Below are positions 51,467-60,491 of a stretch of 64,000 nucleotides of DNA, one piece after another; the first letter of the stretch is position 1, and each line of letters opens with the position of its first letter. Below the pieces are notes generated by a model. The model did not search any database and had not been told where the DNA came from. It was given only the letters and a program-made list of their open reading frames with translations. The position numbers and the translations under genes were made by a program. The stretch comes from an uncultured Lachnospiraceae bacterium (lineage in GTDB: Bacteria > Bacillota > Clostridia > Lachnospirales > Lachnospiraceae). The stretch is from assembly GCA_910588955.1 (NCBI GenBank), contig CAJURQ010000014.1:11879-75878 (forward strand), written 5' to 3'.

Positions 51467-53046
51467 GAAAGATAAATGAGATACTTGCGGTCGTGATTCT
51501 GTCGCTTTTGGCGGTGCTTTTGGCGGCGGTGGGAATGCGGCTGTATGATACCTATGTGACAAATAAACAGATGGAGTCGGAGATAAGGCAGCAGGAGGAG
51601 GTGCTCTCGAGAAACCGGGAGGTGCATGACCGGGTGCAGGAGATGCGGCAGGAGATCGAGGCGCTAGCCGGGGATAGGGAAAAGCTGGGGCAGTTTCTGG
51701 AAGAGATTCGGATGGATGATGCGGAGGCGGTTCCCGTTACTGTGATGATGGGAATTGACACAAGCGGTATGTCCGGGGATCGGGAACTGCCGGAGGAATG
51801 GCAGGGTGTATCGGAGAACGGGACGGATGTTTTGGAAGACGGCGGCGTCTTAGCGGATGGGACAAGTGTATCAGAAAACGATCTTGTTTCTGCCAATACG
51901 ACTTGCGTGTCAGACAATACGACTAGTGTGTCGGACAATATGATTAGCTTGTCAGATAATATGACTAGTGTGTCGGAAAATGATACGATATCGGGGAACA
52001 CGTTCAACATGTCTGGCAACGACACGGTATCCGGCAATACATACAGCATTTCGGGTAACAGTACGGTATCTGGCAATATGTTCAGCGTTTCGGGTAACGA
52101 TACCGTATCAGGCAATACGTTTAGTGTGTCGGGAAACAATACCATATCAGGCAATGCGTTCAGTGTGTCAGATAATACGACTATATCAGTCAACGGGATC
52201 AGCGTGTCGGGAAATAATACCGTATCAGACAATACGTTAAGCGTGTCCGGCAGCATGCTTGATTGCCTTCCAAAGATAGAGATGGTGTATCCTGAAATCA
52301 CGCTTGCAGAGCGCAGGCAGATGAGGAGTTCTCTCGAGGAGACTCTTCTGGTCAACCGGGAGGATCAGGCGTGTCTGGAAGAGCAGGGTGTGGATTTCTC
52401 CGGGAAGAAAATTGCCTGTCTGGGGGACAGCATCACGGCGGCGGCTAATCTGGAAGGGGAGGAAGGGTATCTCTCTTACGCCTATCCCGCTGTGCTGAAA
52501 GAATTGCTGGGGGCGGAGGAAGTGTACAATCTGGGCATTGGCGGTTCGTCCATCGGACGGTACTGGACAGATGCCTTTGTGGAGCGTTACACGCAGATTC
52601 CGGAGGACACGGATATTATTCTTGTGATGGGAGGAACCAACGACGGGTTCTGTCTGTCAGAAAAAGAATTTGGCAGCCTTACGGAGCGGAAACCGTGGAC
52701 TTTCTGCGGGGATTTGGACGAACTGATGCGGGGTCTTAAGGAGAAATATCCCGACGCGGATATCTTCTTTGTCACCCCGCTGCCGAATATTTTGCAGGAT
52801 TACCTTATGAGGGAGCGGACCTATCTGCTGCCACAGAAGAATTTGTCGGATATGATTCTGACCTTATCCGCATCCTATGATTATCCGGTGATTGACTTAT
52901 ACAACTCGAATATACTGGATTCCCACGATGCGGATATTGTGGCAGACTACATGCCGGACGGCGTGCACGCGAACAAGGCGGGCTACCGGATTCTGGCAGA
53001 ACATATCGCTGCGGAGCTGGTACGGTATTATGAGGGGAATGAGTGA
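51463..53046 (+). CDS. Membrane-anchored SGNH/GDSL hydrolase with VSGN repeats
   Basis: A 527-residue protein. One TM helix (ILAVVILSLLAVLLAAVGM, residues 5-24) is followed by a coiled coil (about 30-75), then an acidic linker. Residues about 133-264 are repeats of 7, then about 13 residues built on V/I-S-x-N (for example VSGNTFSVSGNDT). The C-terminal domain (about 300-520) is SGNH: block I CLGDSITAAANLEG, Gly in GIGGSSIGRYW, Asn in VMGGTNDGF and the Asp/His pair in DGVHANKAGYRI. It probably deacylates or deacetylates a surface glycan; substrate unknown. Its ATG overlaps the rlmB stop by four bases. Confidence 0.87.
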   Translation: MRKINEILAVVILSLLAVLLAAVGMRLYDTYVTNKQMESEIRQQEEVLSRNREVHDRVQEMRQEIEALAGDREKLGQFLEEIRMDDAEAVPVTVMMGIDTSGMSGDRELPEEWQGVSENGTDVLEDGGVLADGTSVSENDLVSANTTCVSDNTTSVSDNMISLSDNMTSVSENDTISGNTFNMSGNDTVSGNTYSISGNSTVSGNMFSVSGNDTVSGNTFSVSGNNTISGNAFSVSDNTTISVNGISVSGNNTVSDNTLSVSGSMLDCLPKIEMVYPEITLAERRQMRSSLEETLLVNREDQACLEEQGVDFSGKKIACLGDSITAAANLEGEEGYLSYAYPAVLKELLGAEEVYNLGIGGSSIGRYWTDAFVERYTQIPEDTDIILVMGGTNDGFCLSEKEFGSLTERKPWTFCGDLDELMRGLKEKYPDADIFFVTPLPNILQDYLMRERTYLLPQKNLSDMILTLSASYDYPVIDLYNSNILDSHDADIVADYMPDGVHANKAGYRILAEHIAAELVRYYEGNE

Positions 53047-53055
53047 CGATGCCTT

Positions 53056-53334
53056 TTAAATCCCTTTTACTCTCCGAATCTTTTCTTCTAAATCTTCAAT
53101 GCCTGTCTTGGCATTGCTGATCGCACGACAGAACGCTTCGTATTCCGCATCGGGCTCCAATCCTTCCTTTTCGTAATACATTCTGCCGATTTCAATGTAG
53201 TTCTTTCTGATCACATCTTCGCAGGTGCTGATCTGGCTTTTCAGATTCGCAATCTCAGCCAGATCTTTTGCCTTTCCCGAAACTTCTTTTCCTTTTGAAG
53301 TAATGGTATCTCCAATTTTTTCAAAAAAATCCAT
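53056..53334 (-). CDS. Small helical protein of unknown function (92 aa)
   Basis: MDFFEKIGDTITSKGKEVSG starts a highly charged, wholly helical protein predicted to form a coiled coil (ANLKSQISTCEDVIRKNYIEIGRMYYEK, then NAKTGIEDLEEKIRRVKG). It resembles the N-terminal part of Firmicutes proteins that carry a C-terminal zinc ribbon, but no ribbon is present here. ATG at 53334 has a good ribosome binding site (GAAGGGAGAG). It follows PBP1A on the same strand, so it may share its transcript. Function unknown. Confidence 0.75.
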   Translation of the reverse strand: MDFFEKIGDTITSKGKEVSGKAKDLAEIANLKSQISTCEDVIRKNYIEIGRMYYEKEGLEPDAEYEAFCRAISNAKTGIEDLEEKIRRVKGI

Positions 53335-53421
53335 TTAACTCTCCCTTCTGTGTCCGTCTTGCAGACACCTTAGCTTTTGATAATCACTATCTTCGTGGTT
53401 ATCAGGTTTTTGGTATCGTTT

Positions 53422-56136
53422 TTATTGTGCGGGTGGCTGTTCCGGCTGGGGCGGCGCCTGTTGCTGCTGTGCCGCGGCTGCAGCTTCCGCCGCCGCTGCG
53501 GCTGCCTCGGCGTTTCTCTGGTTGATCTCGGCGCGCTGTGCCTCAATCGTTGCTTCATAGCCGGGCGTTGCGAAAAATACCTCGTCGTGAGGGCACATAT
53601 TGCTTGTCGGTGCGGGTATGGGTACCTCGCTGACGGAACCGTCCTCGTTTACTACTTCGGTGGTGCCGGTGGAGGAACCGCTCTGCAGGGAGACGTCTTC
53701 CACGGGCGTCAGTTCGACTACACCCTCCACCTTGAAGGGGCAGAACTCGCGCGCCGGCAGCATGCTGTACTGGCAGACCTGCCCCGCGTAGTGCACGTCG
53801 CAGGTGTCGGTCGGAATGGTATTCTCCGCAAAATACTCGGTGCGCAGCGTCCCGTCGCAAAGACCCGCAATGGGCAGTTTCCCGGAGCGTGAGCAGACCG
53901 TGGCGGTCACGATGCCGGAGGGAACGCTGAAAGATTCGCTCGGCAGATCTTTGTGAATTTCCGACATGACGGCGCGCCACAGCTTTTTCGCCAGATTCTT
54001 CTCGTCGCCGGACAGCTTCACGTTGTTGTCAAACCCCGCCCATGTGGTAGCGGTGTAGTAAGGGGTGTACCCTGAAAACCACACGTCGTTGTAATCGGAG
54101 GTGGTGCCCGTCTTTCCGGCGATTGCCATATTGCCGAAGTTGACCGAACCGCCGGTACCGCTTGTGACCACGTCAACCATGGCGTCCGTCAGCAGGAAGG
54201 CGGTCGTCTCCTTGATGACCTGCTTGGAGTTGGGCAGGGTGTTGTCCAGTATAATATTTCCGTCGTGATCTAAAACCTTCGTGTAAAGCTTGGGCTTGAT
54301 GTAGGTGCCGCCGTTTGCGATGCATGCGTAGGCAGCGTTAAGCTCTTCGTTGGTGACGCCGTGGGTAAGACCGCCAAGGGCGGTAGTCTGCTGAATGTCC
54401 GAAAAAATTTCACCGTTTATTTCTTCGCGCTCAACAACGGTGGTGAAGCCGAAATTTCTCAGATAATCGAAACCGAGCTGCGGCGTAATCTGTGTCAGCG
54501 TCTTTACAGCCACGATATTCATGGAGTCGCGGATGCCGTCCCGAAGGGAGGAAAGCCCGCGGTATGTCTCGCCGTACCAGTTCGCGACCGGGCGTCCGTT
54601 GGCGTAGTTGAAGGGCGCGTCGTTCATAACCGTGGCGAGGGTCAGTCCCGCGCTGTCTAAGGCGGGTGCATAGGTGGACACTACCTTGAAGGTGGAACCG
54701 GGCTGTCTGACTGTGTCGGTGGCGCGGTTCAAGGTACGGCTGGCGGTCTTGGCGCCCCTGCCGCCCACCATTGCCACGACGCAGCCGGTGCTCTGGTCCT
54801 CCACCACAAGAGATACCTGCGGCTGCGGGGTCAGATTGATATTTTCGGCGAATACTTCATCGCCGGAGCGCATCACGTCGGCTTTGTATGCCTCGATATC
54901 CTGATATGCCTCCTCCTGCGAGGTGTAAATCAGATTGTAGCTGGAGGAGCGGTTTTCTTTCCAGTAACTGCGGAACATTTCTGTGCTGACATTTTCCCGG
55001 TCGCCGTCTGCGCGCTCGATGGTCAGCTCATAGTTCAGATACCACTTGGTGTTTGCGGGGAAGTTGCTCTCGTCCGCAAAGGCGTTGTCACAGATCGCCT
55101 GTATTTTAGGATCCTGCGTGGAATATATTTTCAGACCGCCGCTGTAGAGCAAAGTGTACGCCTGTGTTTCGTTGTAACCGGCAGCGATCAGATCTTCCAT
55201 GACGTCGTCCGTCAGCGCATCCACAAAATATGTACTGACATCGTTATCCTCGTTTTTGGCGTCTGCTACCTGAATACGTGAGTACACGTCGTCGGCAAGT
55301 GCCTCCGCACGCTCTTCTTCCGTGATATAGCCCTGGTCAATCATGTCTTTCAGAACCTTTTCCCGGCGCTCCGCGTTTTTTTCCGGGTGAGTGATGGGGT
55401 TAAAGCGGGACGGATTCTGCGTGATGCCCGCGATTACCGCGCACTCGGACAGGGTAAGCTCGTTGACATGCTTGTCGAAGTACCGTCTGGACGCGGCTTC
55501 TACGCCGAGCGTGTTGGATCCAAGGTTGATGGAGTTCATGTAGTTGATCAGGATAGATTCCTTATCCATGACTTTTTCCAGCTCCAGAGCCAGATACTGC
55601 TCCTGAAACTTTCTCTTGAATTTGTCCGCCCATGAATCCTCGCTCGTCCAATCAGTAAAGACATTGTTTTTGAGGAGCTGCTGGGTGATGGTGCTGGCGC
55701 CCTCGGAGAAATGCCGGTTTTGGATGCCCACCATGCCGGCGCGGATGATGCCCTTGATGTCGATACCGTTATGGTCATAAAAACGGGCGTCCTCGATGGC
55801 GACAAAGGCATCCTTCAAATCCTGCGGAACCATGTCAATAGAAACCGGGATTCGGTTGGCGTCGGTGGATACGAGTTTCTTTATCTGCGTTCCCTCTATA
55901 TTATATACGAACGTGGAAAATCCGGAGGGCGTCACATCAATGTTGCTGATATCCGGCGCTGTCGCCAGAATCCCCTTAAAAGCGCCTATTCCGGCGCTTG
56001 CGCCGACGATAGCCGCGCCGATCATGCCGATCAGAAATACCTGCACAAAGGTAAACGCTACCTTCCTGCTCCATTTTTTACCTGTAGAGTGAAGCGCCTG
56101 CTGCTTCTTGCGGACGCCTTTTTTGCCGTAATTCAT
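53422..56136 (-). CDS. Penicillin-binding protein 1A (glycosyltransferase-transpeptidase)
   Basis: A 904-residue class A PBP building peptidoglycan outside the membrane. Basic cytosolic tail, TM at about 28-52 (FVQVFLIGMIGAAIVGASAG). GT51 domain (about 75-260): AIEDARFYDHNGIDIKGIIRA with the catalytic Glu, GASTITQQLLKN, and LALELEKVMDKESILINYMN. Transpeptidase (about 430-740): active-site Ser in RQPGSTFKVVS, RDSMNIVAVK as the SxN box, and AGKTGTTSDYND as the KTG box. The end is rich in Ala, Gln and Pro (QQQQAPPQPEQPPAQ), of unknown purpose. A sigma-A promoter precedes it. Confidence 0.96.
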   Translation of the reverse strand: MNYGKKGVRKKQQALHSTGKKWSRKVAFTFVQVFLIGMIGAAIVGASAGIGAFKGILATAPDISNIDVTPSGFSTFVYNIEGTQIKKLVSTDANRIPVSIDMVPQDLKDAFVAIEDARFYDHNGIDIKGIIRAGMVGIQNRHFSEGASTITQQLLKNNVFTDWTSEDSWADKFKRKFQEQYLALELEKVMDKESILINYMNSINLGSNTLGVEAASRRYFDKHVNELTLSECAVIAGITQNPSRFNPITHPEKNAERREKVLKDMIDQGYITEEERAEALADDVYSRIQVADAKNEDNDVSTYFVDALTDDVMEDLIAAGYNETQAYTLLYSGGLKIYSTQDPKIQAICDNAFADESNFPANTKWYLNYELTIERADGDRENVSTEMFRSYWKENRSSSYNLIYTSQEEAYQDIEAYKADVMRSGDEVFAENINLTPQPQVSLVVEDQSTGCVVAMVGGRGAKTASRTLNRATDTVRQPGSTFKVVSTYAPALDSAGLTLATVMNDAPFNYANGRPVANWYGETYRGLSSLRDGIRDSMNIVAVKTLTQITPQLGFDYLRNFGFTTVVEREEINGEIFSDIQQTTALGGLTHGVTNEELNAAYACIANGGTYIKPKLYTKVLDHDGNIILDNTLPNSKQVIKETTAFLLTDAMVDVVTSGTGGSVNFGNMAIAGKTGTTSDYNDVWFSGYTPYYTATTWAGFDNNVKLSGDEKNLAKKLWRAVMSEIHKDLPSESFSVPSGIVTATVCSRSGKLPIAGLCDGTLRTEYFAENTIPTDTCDVHYAGQVCQYSMLPAREFCPFKVEGVVELTPVEDVSLQSGSSTGTTEVVNEDGSVSEVPIPAPTSNMCPHDEVFFATPGYEATIEAQRAEINQRNAEAAAAAAEAAAAAQQQQAPPQPEQPPAQ

Positions 56137-56160
56137 AGAATACTGCCTCCTCGACTCTCT

Positions 56161-56189
56161 ATCATAGTCTCAAATGCCAAGATAGTCAA
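56161..56189 (-). promoter_or_regulatory. PBP1A promoter
   Basis: On the minus strand TTGACT (56189-56184), 17-bp spacer, TATGAT (56166-56161), 25 bases before the start codon. Confidence 0.75.
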
Positions 56190-56268
56190 TCTTTAAAAAA
56201 GGGTATAATCTGTGACGATTATAGCAAAATTCCAATGGTAAATAAAGGTTTTTATGCTTTCTTAAGAA

Positions 56269-56297
56269 TTGTTTACGATTCTGTGCACATTTATACT
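56269..56297 (+). promoter_or_regulatory. Promoter of the YigZ-family gene
   Basis: TTGTTT (56269-56274), 17-bp spacer, TATACT (56292-56297). Transcription would begin near 56304, which excludes the in-frame TTG at 56297 as a start codon. Confidence 0.58.
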
Positions 56298-56332
56298 TGC
56301 ACAGAGGTGAGAAATGTGCAACGATATTATAC

Positions 56333-56995
56333 ATGGATAAGTATGCGCCGTATAAAATAATTGAATATGGGGGCGAGGGGGAGATCGTGGAAAAGAAATC
56401 CCGCTTTATCGCCCATGTGCAGGCGACCCGCACCGAGGAGGAGGCGGTTTCCTTTATCGAGTCGGAGAAGAAGCGCTACTGGGACGCCAGACACCACTGC
56501 TATGCCTATATTTTGGGCGAGCAGGGGGAGACTGTGCGATATTCGGACGACGGGGAACCTTCCGGCACGGCGGGCAGACCCATTCTGGAAGTGCTCACGG
56601 GTTCGGGTATCCGCAATCTGACGCTGGTGGTGACAAGGTATTTCGGCGGCACGCTTCTTGGCACCGGCGGACTTGTGCGCGCCTACACGCAGGCAGCGCA
56701 GGCAGGGCTTGCGGAAAGCCGTGTGGCTGTGATGCGGTACGGGCACGCCCTCACGGTGGAGACGGATTACAACGGGATTGGCAAGATACAGTACCTTTTA
56801 GGACAGCGGGGGATTCCCATAGAGGAATCCGTCTATACGGAGCAGGTTTCCCTCACGTTTCATGTACCGTATGAGGAGAAAGATAAACTGATGAAGGAGT
56901 TGACGGAGGCAACCGCCGGCGCGGCGCGGGTGCATGTCTCGGATCCTTTTTTCTATAAAAGCGCGGAAGGCACTTCCGGGAGCGGTTCGGCTTAG
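56333..56995 (+). CDS. YigZ/IMPACT-family protein
   Basis: A 220-residue cytosolic protein. The IMPACT domain contains KKSRFIAHVQATRTEEEA, YWDARHHCYAYILGE, RYSDDGEPSGTAGRPILEVL and VVTRYFGGTLLGTGGLVRAY, the most conserved segment; a DUF1949-like ferredoxin fold makes up the last 70 residues. Family members are linked to translation regulation, but the bacterial function is unsettled. The start at 56333 lacks a strong ribosome binding site of its own; an eight-codon frame (ATG 56313) with GAGGTGAG before it ends overlapping the start, so reinitiation may drive translation. Confidence 0.92.
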   Translation: MDKYAPYKIIEYGGEGEIVEKKSRFIAHVQATRTEEEAVSFIESEKKRYWDARHHCYAYILGEQGETVRYSDDGEPSGTAGRPILEVLTGSGIRNLTLVVTRYFGGTLLGTGGLVRAYTQAAQAGLAESRVAVMRYGHALTVETDYNGIGKIQYLLGQRGIPIEESVYTEQVSLTFHVPYEEKDKLMKELTEATAGAARVHVSDPFFYKSAEGTSGSGSA

Positions 56996-57048
56996 CCAAA
57001 GCCAGAGCTGCCGCCGGGATGTGGGTTCGGGCGGAAAGGCGGCAGGCT

Positions 57049-58458
57049 ATGGGCGAGAACAGAGAGGCGGAAAGAAAAGCGGGAGAGCTGGAGACAAGAG
57101 TTTACAACGATTATGCCGATTTTGGTGTGGAGGAGATCAGGGAGCTTCTCAGGAAGGGGCAGTACACCAGCCTCCGAAAGATTATCGAGGAGTTGAACGA
57201 CGCGGATATCGCAGACTACATGGAGGAGATGGAGGAGGAAGAGGTCATTAAAATCTTCCGCTTTCTGCCCAAAGATACGGCGGCGGATGTTTTTTCCTAT
57301 ATGGAAATTGACAGGCAGCAGTCCATTATCACATCCCTCTCGGATAAGGATGCGGCGCGCATCATCGACAACATGATGTCCGACGACGCGAAGGAACTGA
57401 TGGAGGAGATGCCGGCAAATGTGGTGAAACGGCTGATTGCCAACACAAGTGCGGATACGCGAAAGGCAATCAACCATCTGATGCGTTACCCGGAGGACTC
57501 CGCCGGCAGCATTATGACGGTGGAGTATGTGGACCTGAAGGAACACTACACGGTGGCACAGGCGATCGAGCGCATACGGAAGGTGGGCGTGGACAGCGAG
57601 ACCATCAACATCTGCTATGTGCTCGATTATAAGCGGACGCTCGTGGGGACGGTTGCCCTGCGCTATCTGCTCTTAAGCGACCCGGATGCCGTGATCGGGG
57701 AAATGATGCACAGAAACGTGGTGTCTCTCCACACCCTGATGGATCAGGAGGAAGTGGCGAGACAATTTAAAAAGTATGAGTTTACCGCTATGCCTGTGGT
57801 GGATAATGAGGACAGGCTGGTCGGCATTATCACCATGGACGACGTGGTGGATATTCTGGAGGAGGAGACCACGGAAGATATCGAGAAGATGGCGGCTGTG
57901 ATGCCTTCCGACAAGCCATATCTGCGGATGACTGTGTTTGACGCCTACAAAAAAAGGATTCCTTGGCTGCTTCTGTTGATGATTTCTGCCACCTTTACGG
58001 GGAAGATTATCACCGCTTTTGAGAACGAACTGAAACGCTATGTGGTGCTGACGGCTTTTATTCCTATGCTGATGGATACCGGCGGAAACGCGGGCGGACA
58101 GGCTTCCGCCATCATCATTCGCGGTATTTCATTGGAGGAGATTGAGTTTAGCGATTGGCTTAAGGTGATCTGGAAGGAGATCCGCACGGCGGTGCTGTGC
58201 GGTCTGACGCTGTCGGTCTGTAACTTTGCAAGGCTCATGATCTTTGATCAGGTGAGCGTGTATGTGGCGTTCGTGGTGTGCCTTACTCTGCTGATGGCGG
58301 TGATCGTGGCGAAGATGGTCGGATCCACGCTGCCCATGCTGGCAAAGAAAATCGGGCTTGACCCGGCAGTGATGGCAAGCCCGTTTATCACGACGATCGT
58401 GGACGCGATTTCCTTGCTGATTTATTTCCGCGTGGCGGAGGTGGTGTTGGGGATTTAG
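57049..58458 (+). CDS. mgtE: MgtE-type magnesium transporter
   Basis: A 469-residue magnesium channel. The N-domain (helical, MgtE_N, about 20-145: YTSLRKIIEELNDADIADYM) is followed by a CBS pair (about 150-270: RYPEDSAGSIMTVEYV, FTAMPVVDNEDRLVGIITMDDVVDIL). The plug helix and five TM helices form the C-terminal third: VLTAFIPMLMDTGGNAGGQASA contains the conserved GGNAGGQ pore loop and ASPFITTIVDAISLLIYF is TM5. ATG at 57049 is chosen from the AAAGGCGGCAGG just upstream. It converges with typA with no gap. Confidence 0.95.
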   Translation: MGENREAERKAGELETRVYNDYADFGVEEIRELLRKGQYTSLRKIIEELNDADIADYMEEMEEEEVIKIFRFLPKDTAADVFSYMEIDRQQSIITSLSDKDAARIIDNMMSDDAKELMEEMPANVVKRLIANTSADTRKAINHLMRYPEDSAGSIMTVEYVDLKEHYTVAQAIERIRKVGVDSETINICYVLDYKRTLVGTVALRYLLLSDPDAVIGEMMHRNVVSLHTLMDQEEVARQFKKYEFTAMPVVDNEDRLVGIITMDDVVDILEEETTEDIEKMAAVMPSDKPYLRMTVFDAYKKRIPWLLLLMISATFTGKIITAFENELKRYVVLTAFIPMLMDTGGNAGGQASAIIIRGISLEEIEFSDWLKVIWKEIRTAVLCGLTLSVCNFARLMIFDQVSVYVAFVVCLTLLMAVIVAKMVGSTLPMLAKKIGLDPAVMASPFITTIVDAISLLIYFRVAEVVLGI

Positions 58459-60300
58459 TTATTTCTTCGCCGCCGCCGAAATCGCTGCCCGCTTCCTGAG
58501 CGTCGGGTCCAGAATCTTCTTCCGGATTCTGAGGCTTTCCGGCGTCACTTCCAGAAGCTCGTCGGTGTCGATAAATTCAAGCGCCTGCTCCAAGCTTAAA
58601 ACCTTGGGCGGTGTGAGGCGCAGCGCCTCGTCTGCGGAGGAGGAGCGGGTATTGGTGAGCTGCTTTTTCTTGCAGACGTTCAACTCGATATCCTCGCCGC
58701 GTCCGTTCTGCCCGACTACCATGCCGGAATAAACCTTCTCGCCGGGACCGATGAACAGGGTGCCGCGCTCCTGCGCGTTATAGAGCCCATAAGTGATTGC
58801 CTCGCCCGCCTCAAAGGCGATGAGGGAACCCTGCTTGCGGTACTGGATATCTCCCTTGTAGGGACCGTAGCCGTCGAAAATAGTGTTCATAATGCCGTTG
58901 CCTTTGGTGTCGGTCATAAATTCGCCGCGGTAGCCGATCAGCCCTCTTGAGGGAATGGAAAACTCGAGGCGGGTGTAGCCGCCGGACGCCATGCCCATAT
59001 TTTTCAGTTCGCCTTTTCTCTGGCTCAGCTTTTCAATGACAGTCCCGGAAAACTCTTCCGGCACATCCACGTAGCACAACTCCATAGGCTCTGTCTTTTT
59101 GCCGTTCTCATCGGTCTTGTAGAGCACTTCCGCCTTGCTGACGGCAAACTCGTAGCCTTCCCTGCGCATATTCTCGATCAGCACGGAGAGGTGCAGCTCG
59201 CCGCGCCCGGAAACCTTGAACGCCTCCGTGGTGTCGGTCTCCTCCACCCGCAGGGACACGTCCGTGTTAAGCTCTCTGAAAAGCCGGTCGCGCAGATGGC
59301 GGCTGGTCACATATTTGCCCTCCTTACCCGCAAGGGGGGAGTCGTTGACGCAAAAATGCATGGCAATCGTCGGCTCCGAAATCTTCTGGAAGGGAATCGG
59401 TTTGGGCTCATCGGGAGAGCAGAGGGTGTCGCCGATATGGATATCCGCAATGCCGGAGATCGCCACGATGGAGCCGATATTCGCCTCCTTCACTTCCGCT
59501 TTGTCCAGACCGTCGTACTCGTAGAGCTTGCTGATCTTTACTTTCTTCATTTTGTCGGGGTCGTGGTGGTTCACAATGACCACTTCCTGATTGACTTTCA
59601 CGGAGCCATTGTCCACCTTGCCGACGCCGATCCGCCCCACGTACTCGTTGTAGTCGATGGTGCTCACCAGAAGCTGGGTGCCCGCGTCGGGATCGCCCTG
59701 AGGCGCGGGAATGTGCTCGATGATCGTGTCAAAGAGCGGGGTCATGTTCCCTCCCTTCACCGTGAGCTGCGTGGTGGCGGTGCCGGTCTTTGCGGAGGCG
59801 TAGACGAAGGGGCAGTCGAGCTGCTCGTCGTTGGCGTCCAGATCCATGAAAAGTTCCAGCACTTCATCCACGACCTGAATCGGTCTCGCCTCGGGGCGGT
59901 CGCACTTATTGATGCAGACGATCACGGCAAGGTCCAGCTCCAGCGCCTTTTTCAGCACGAATTTTGTCTGGGGCATGGGTCCCTCGAAGGCGTCCACCAC
60001 AAGGATCACGCCGTCCACCATTTTGAGCACGCGTTCTACCTCGCCGCCGAAATCCGCGTGACCGGGGGTGTCGATGATGTTGATCTTGGTTCCTTTGTAA
60101 GTGACGGCGGTGTTCTTGGAGAGGATCGTGATGCCGCGCTCCTTCTCAATGTCATTGGAGTCCATGACGCGCTCCGCCACTTCCTGATTTTCCCGAAATA
60201 CGCCGCTCTGCTTTAACAGCTCGTCCACCAGCGTTGTCTTGCCGTGGTCAACATGGGCGATAATCGCTATATTTCTTACATCTTCTCTTGTCTGTAACAT
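58459..60300 (-). CDS. typA: Translational GTPase TypA/BipA
   Basis: A 613-residue ribosome-associated GTPase involved in large-subunit assembly and stress adaptation. G1 AHVDHGKTTLVDELL, G2 ERGITI, G3 DTPGHADFGGEV, G4 NKCDRPEARP and G5 YASAKTG are all intact. Domain II (MTPLFDTIIEHIPAPQGD), the EF-G-like domains (GRGELHLSVLIENMRREGYE) and the BipA-specific C-terminal domain (KKKQLTNTRSSSADEALRL) follow. ATG at 60300 has AAAGGTAG upstream. Confidence 0.98.
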   Translation of the reverse strand: MLQTREDVRNIAIIAHVDHGKTTLVDELLKQSGVFRENQEVAERVMDSNDIEKERGITILSKNTAVTYKGTKINIIDTPGHADFGGEVERVLKMVDGVILVVDAFEGPMPQTKFVLKKALELDLAVIVCINKCDRPEARPIQVVDEVLELFMDLDANDEQLDCPFVYASAKTGTATTQLTVKGGNMTPLFDTIIEHIPAPQGDPDAGTQLLVSTIDYNEYVGRIGVGKVDNGSVKVNQEVVIVNHHDPDKMKKVKISKLYEYDGLDKAEVKEANIGSIVAISGIADIHIGDTLCSPDEPKPIPFQKISEPTIAMHFCVNDSPLAGKEGKYVTSRHLRDRLFRELNTDVSLRVEETDTTEAFKVSGRGELHLSVLIENMRREGYEFAVSKAEVLYKTDENGKKTEPMELCYVDVPEEFSGTVIEKLSQRKGELKNMGMASGGYTRLEFSIPSRGLIGYRGEFMTDTKGNGIMNTIFDGYGPYKGDIQYRKQGSLIAFEAGEAITYGLYNAQERGTLFIGPGEKVYSGMVVGQNGRGEDIELNVCKKKQLTNTRSSSADEALRLTPPKVLSLEQALEFIDTDELLEVTPESLRIRKKILDPTLRKRAAISAAAKK

Positions 60301-60344
60301 AATTTACTACCTTTCACAATAAATAGACTTTTGAGCCACCGACG

Positions 60345-60373
60345 ATTATAGCACTTGTCCGGCATTCTGGCAA
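60345..60373 (-). promoter_or_regulatory. typA promoter
   Basis: On the minus strand TTGCCA (60373-60368), 17-bp spacer, TATAAT (60350-60345), 45 bases before the start. Confidence 0.78.
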
Positions 60374-60491
60374 GTCACGCGACCCCTTACAGTTCTATTT
60401 TCTCTCCATATCTTATATATTGATAATACAATAACAGTTCAGGGTCAGTTTTTGCGTGACGTTGAAATACTTGAGCAGAATGGAGGAAAAC

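Noticed and set aside
51859..52253. Short regular repeats resembling a CRISPR array
   Set aside because: Units are in-frame codons of the VSGN repeat, differ in sequence, and have no unique spacers or cas genes nearby.
59191..60216. 341-codon plus-strand frame antisense to typA
   Set aside because: typA is fully conserved on the minus strand; the antisense frame has a His/Val/Leu-rich shadow composition.
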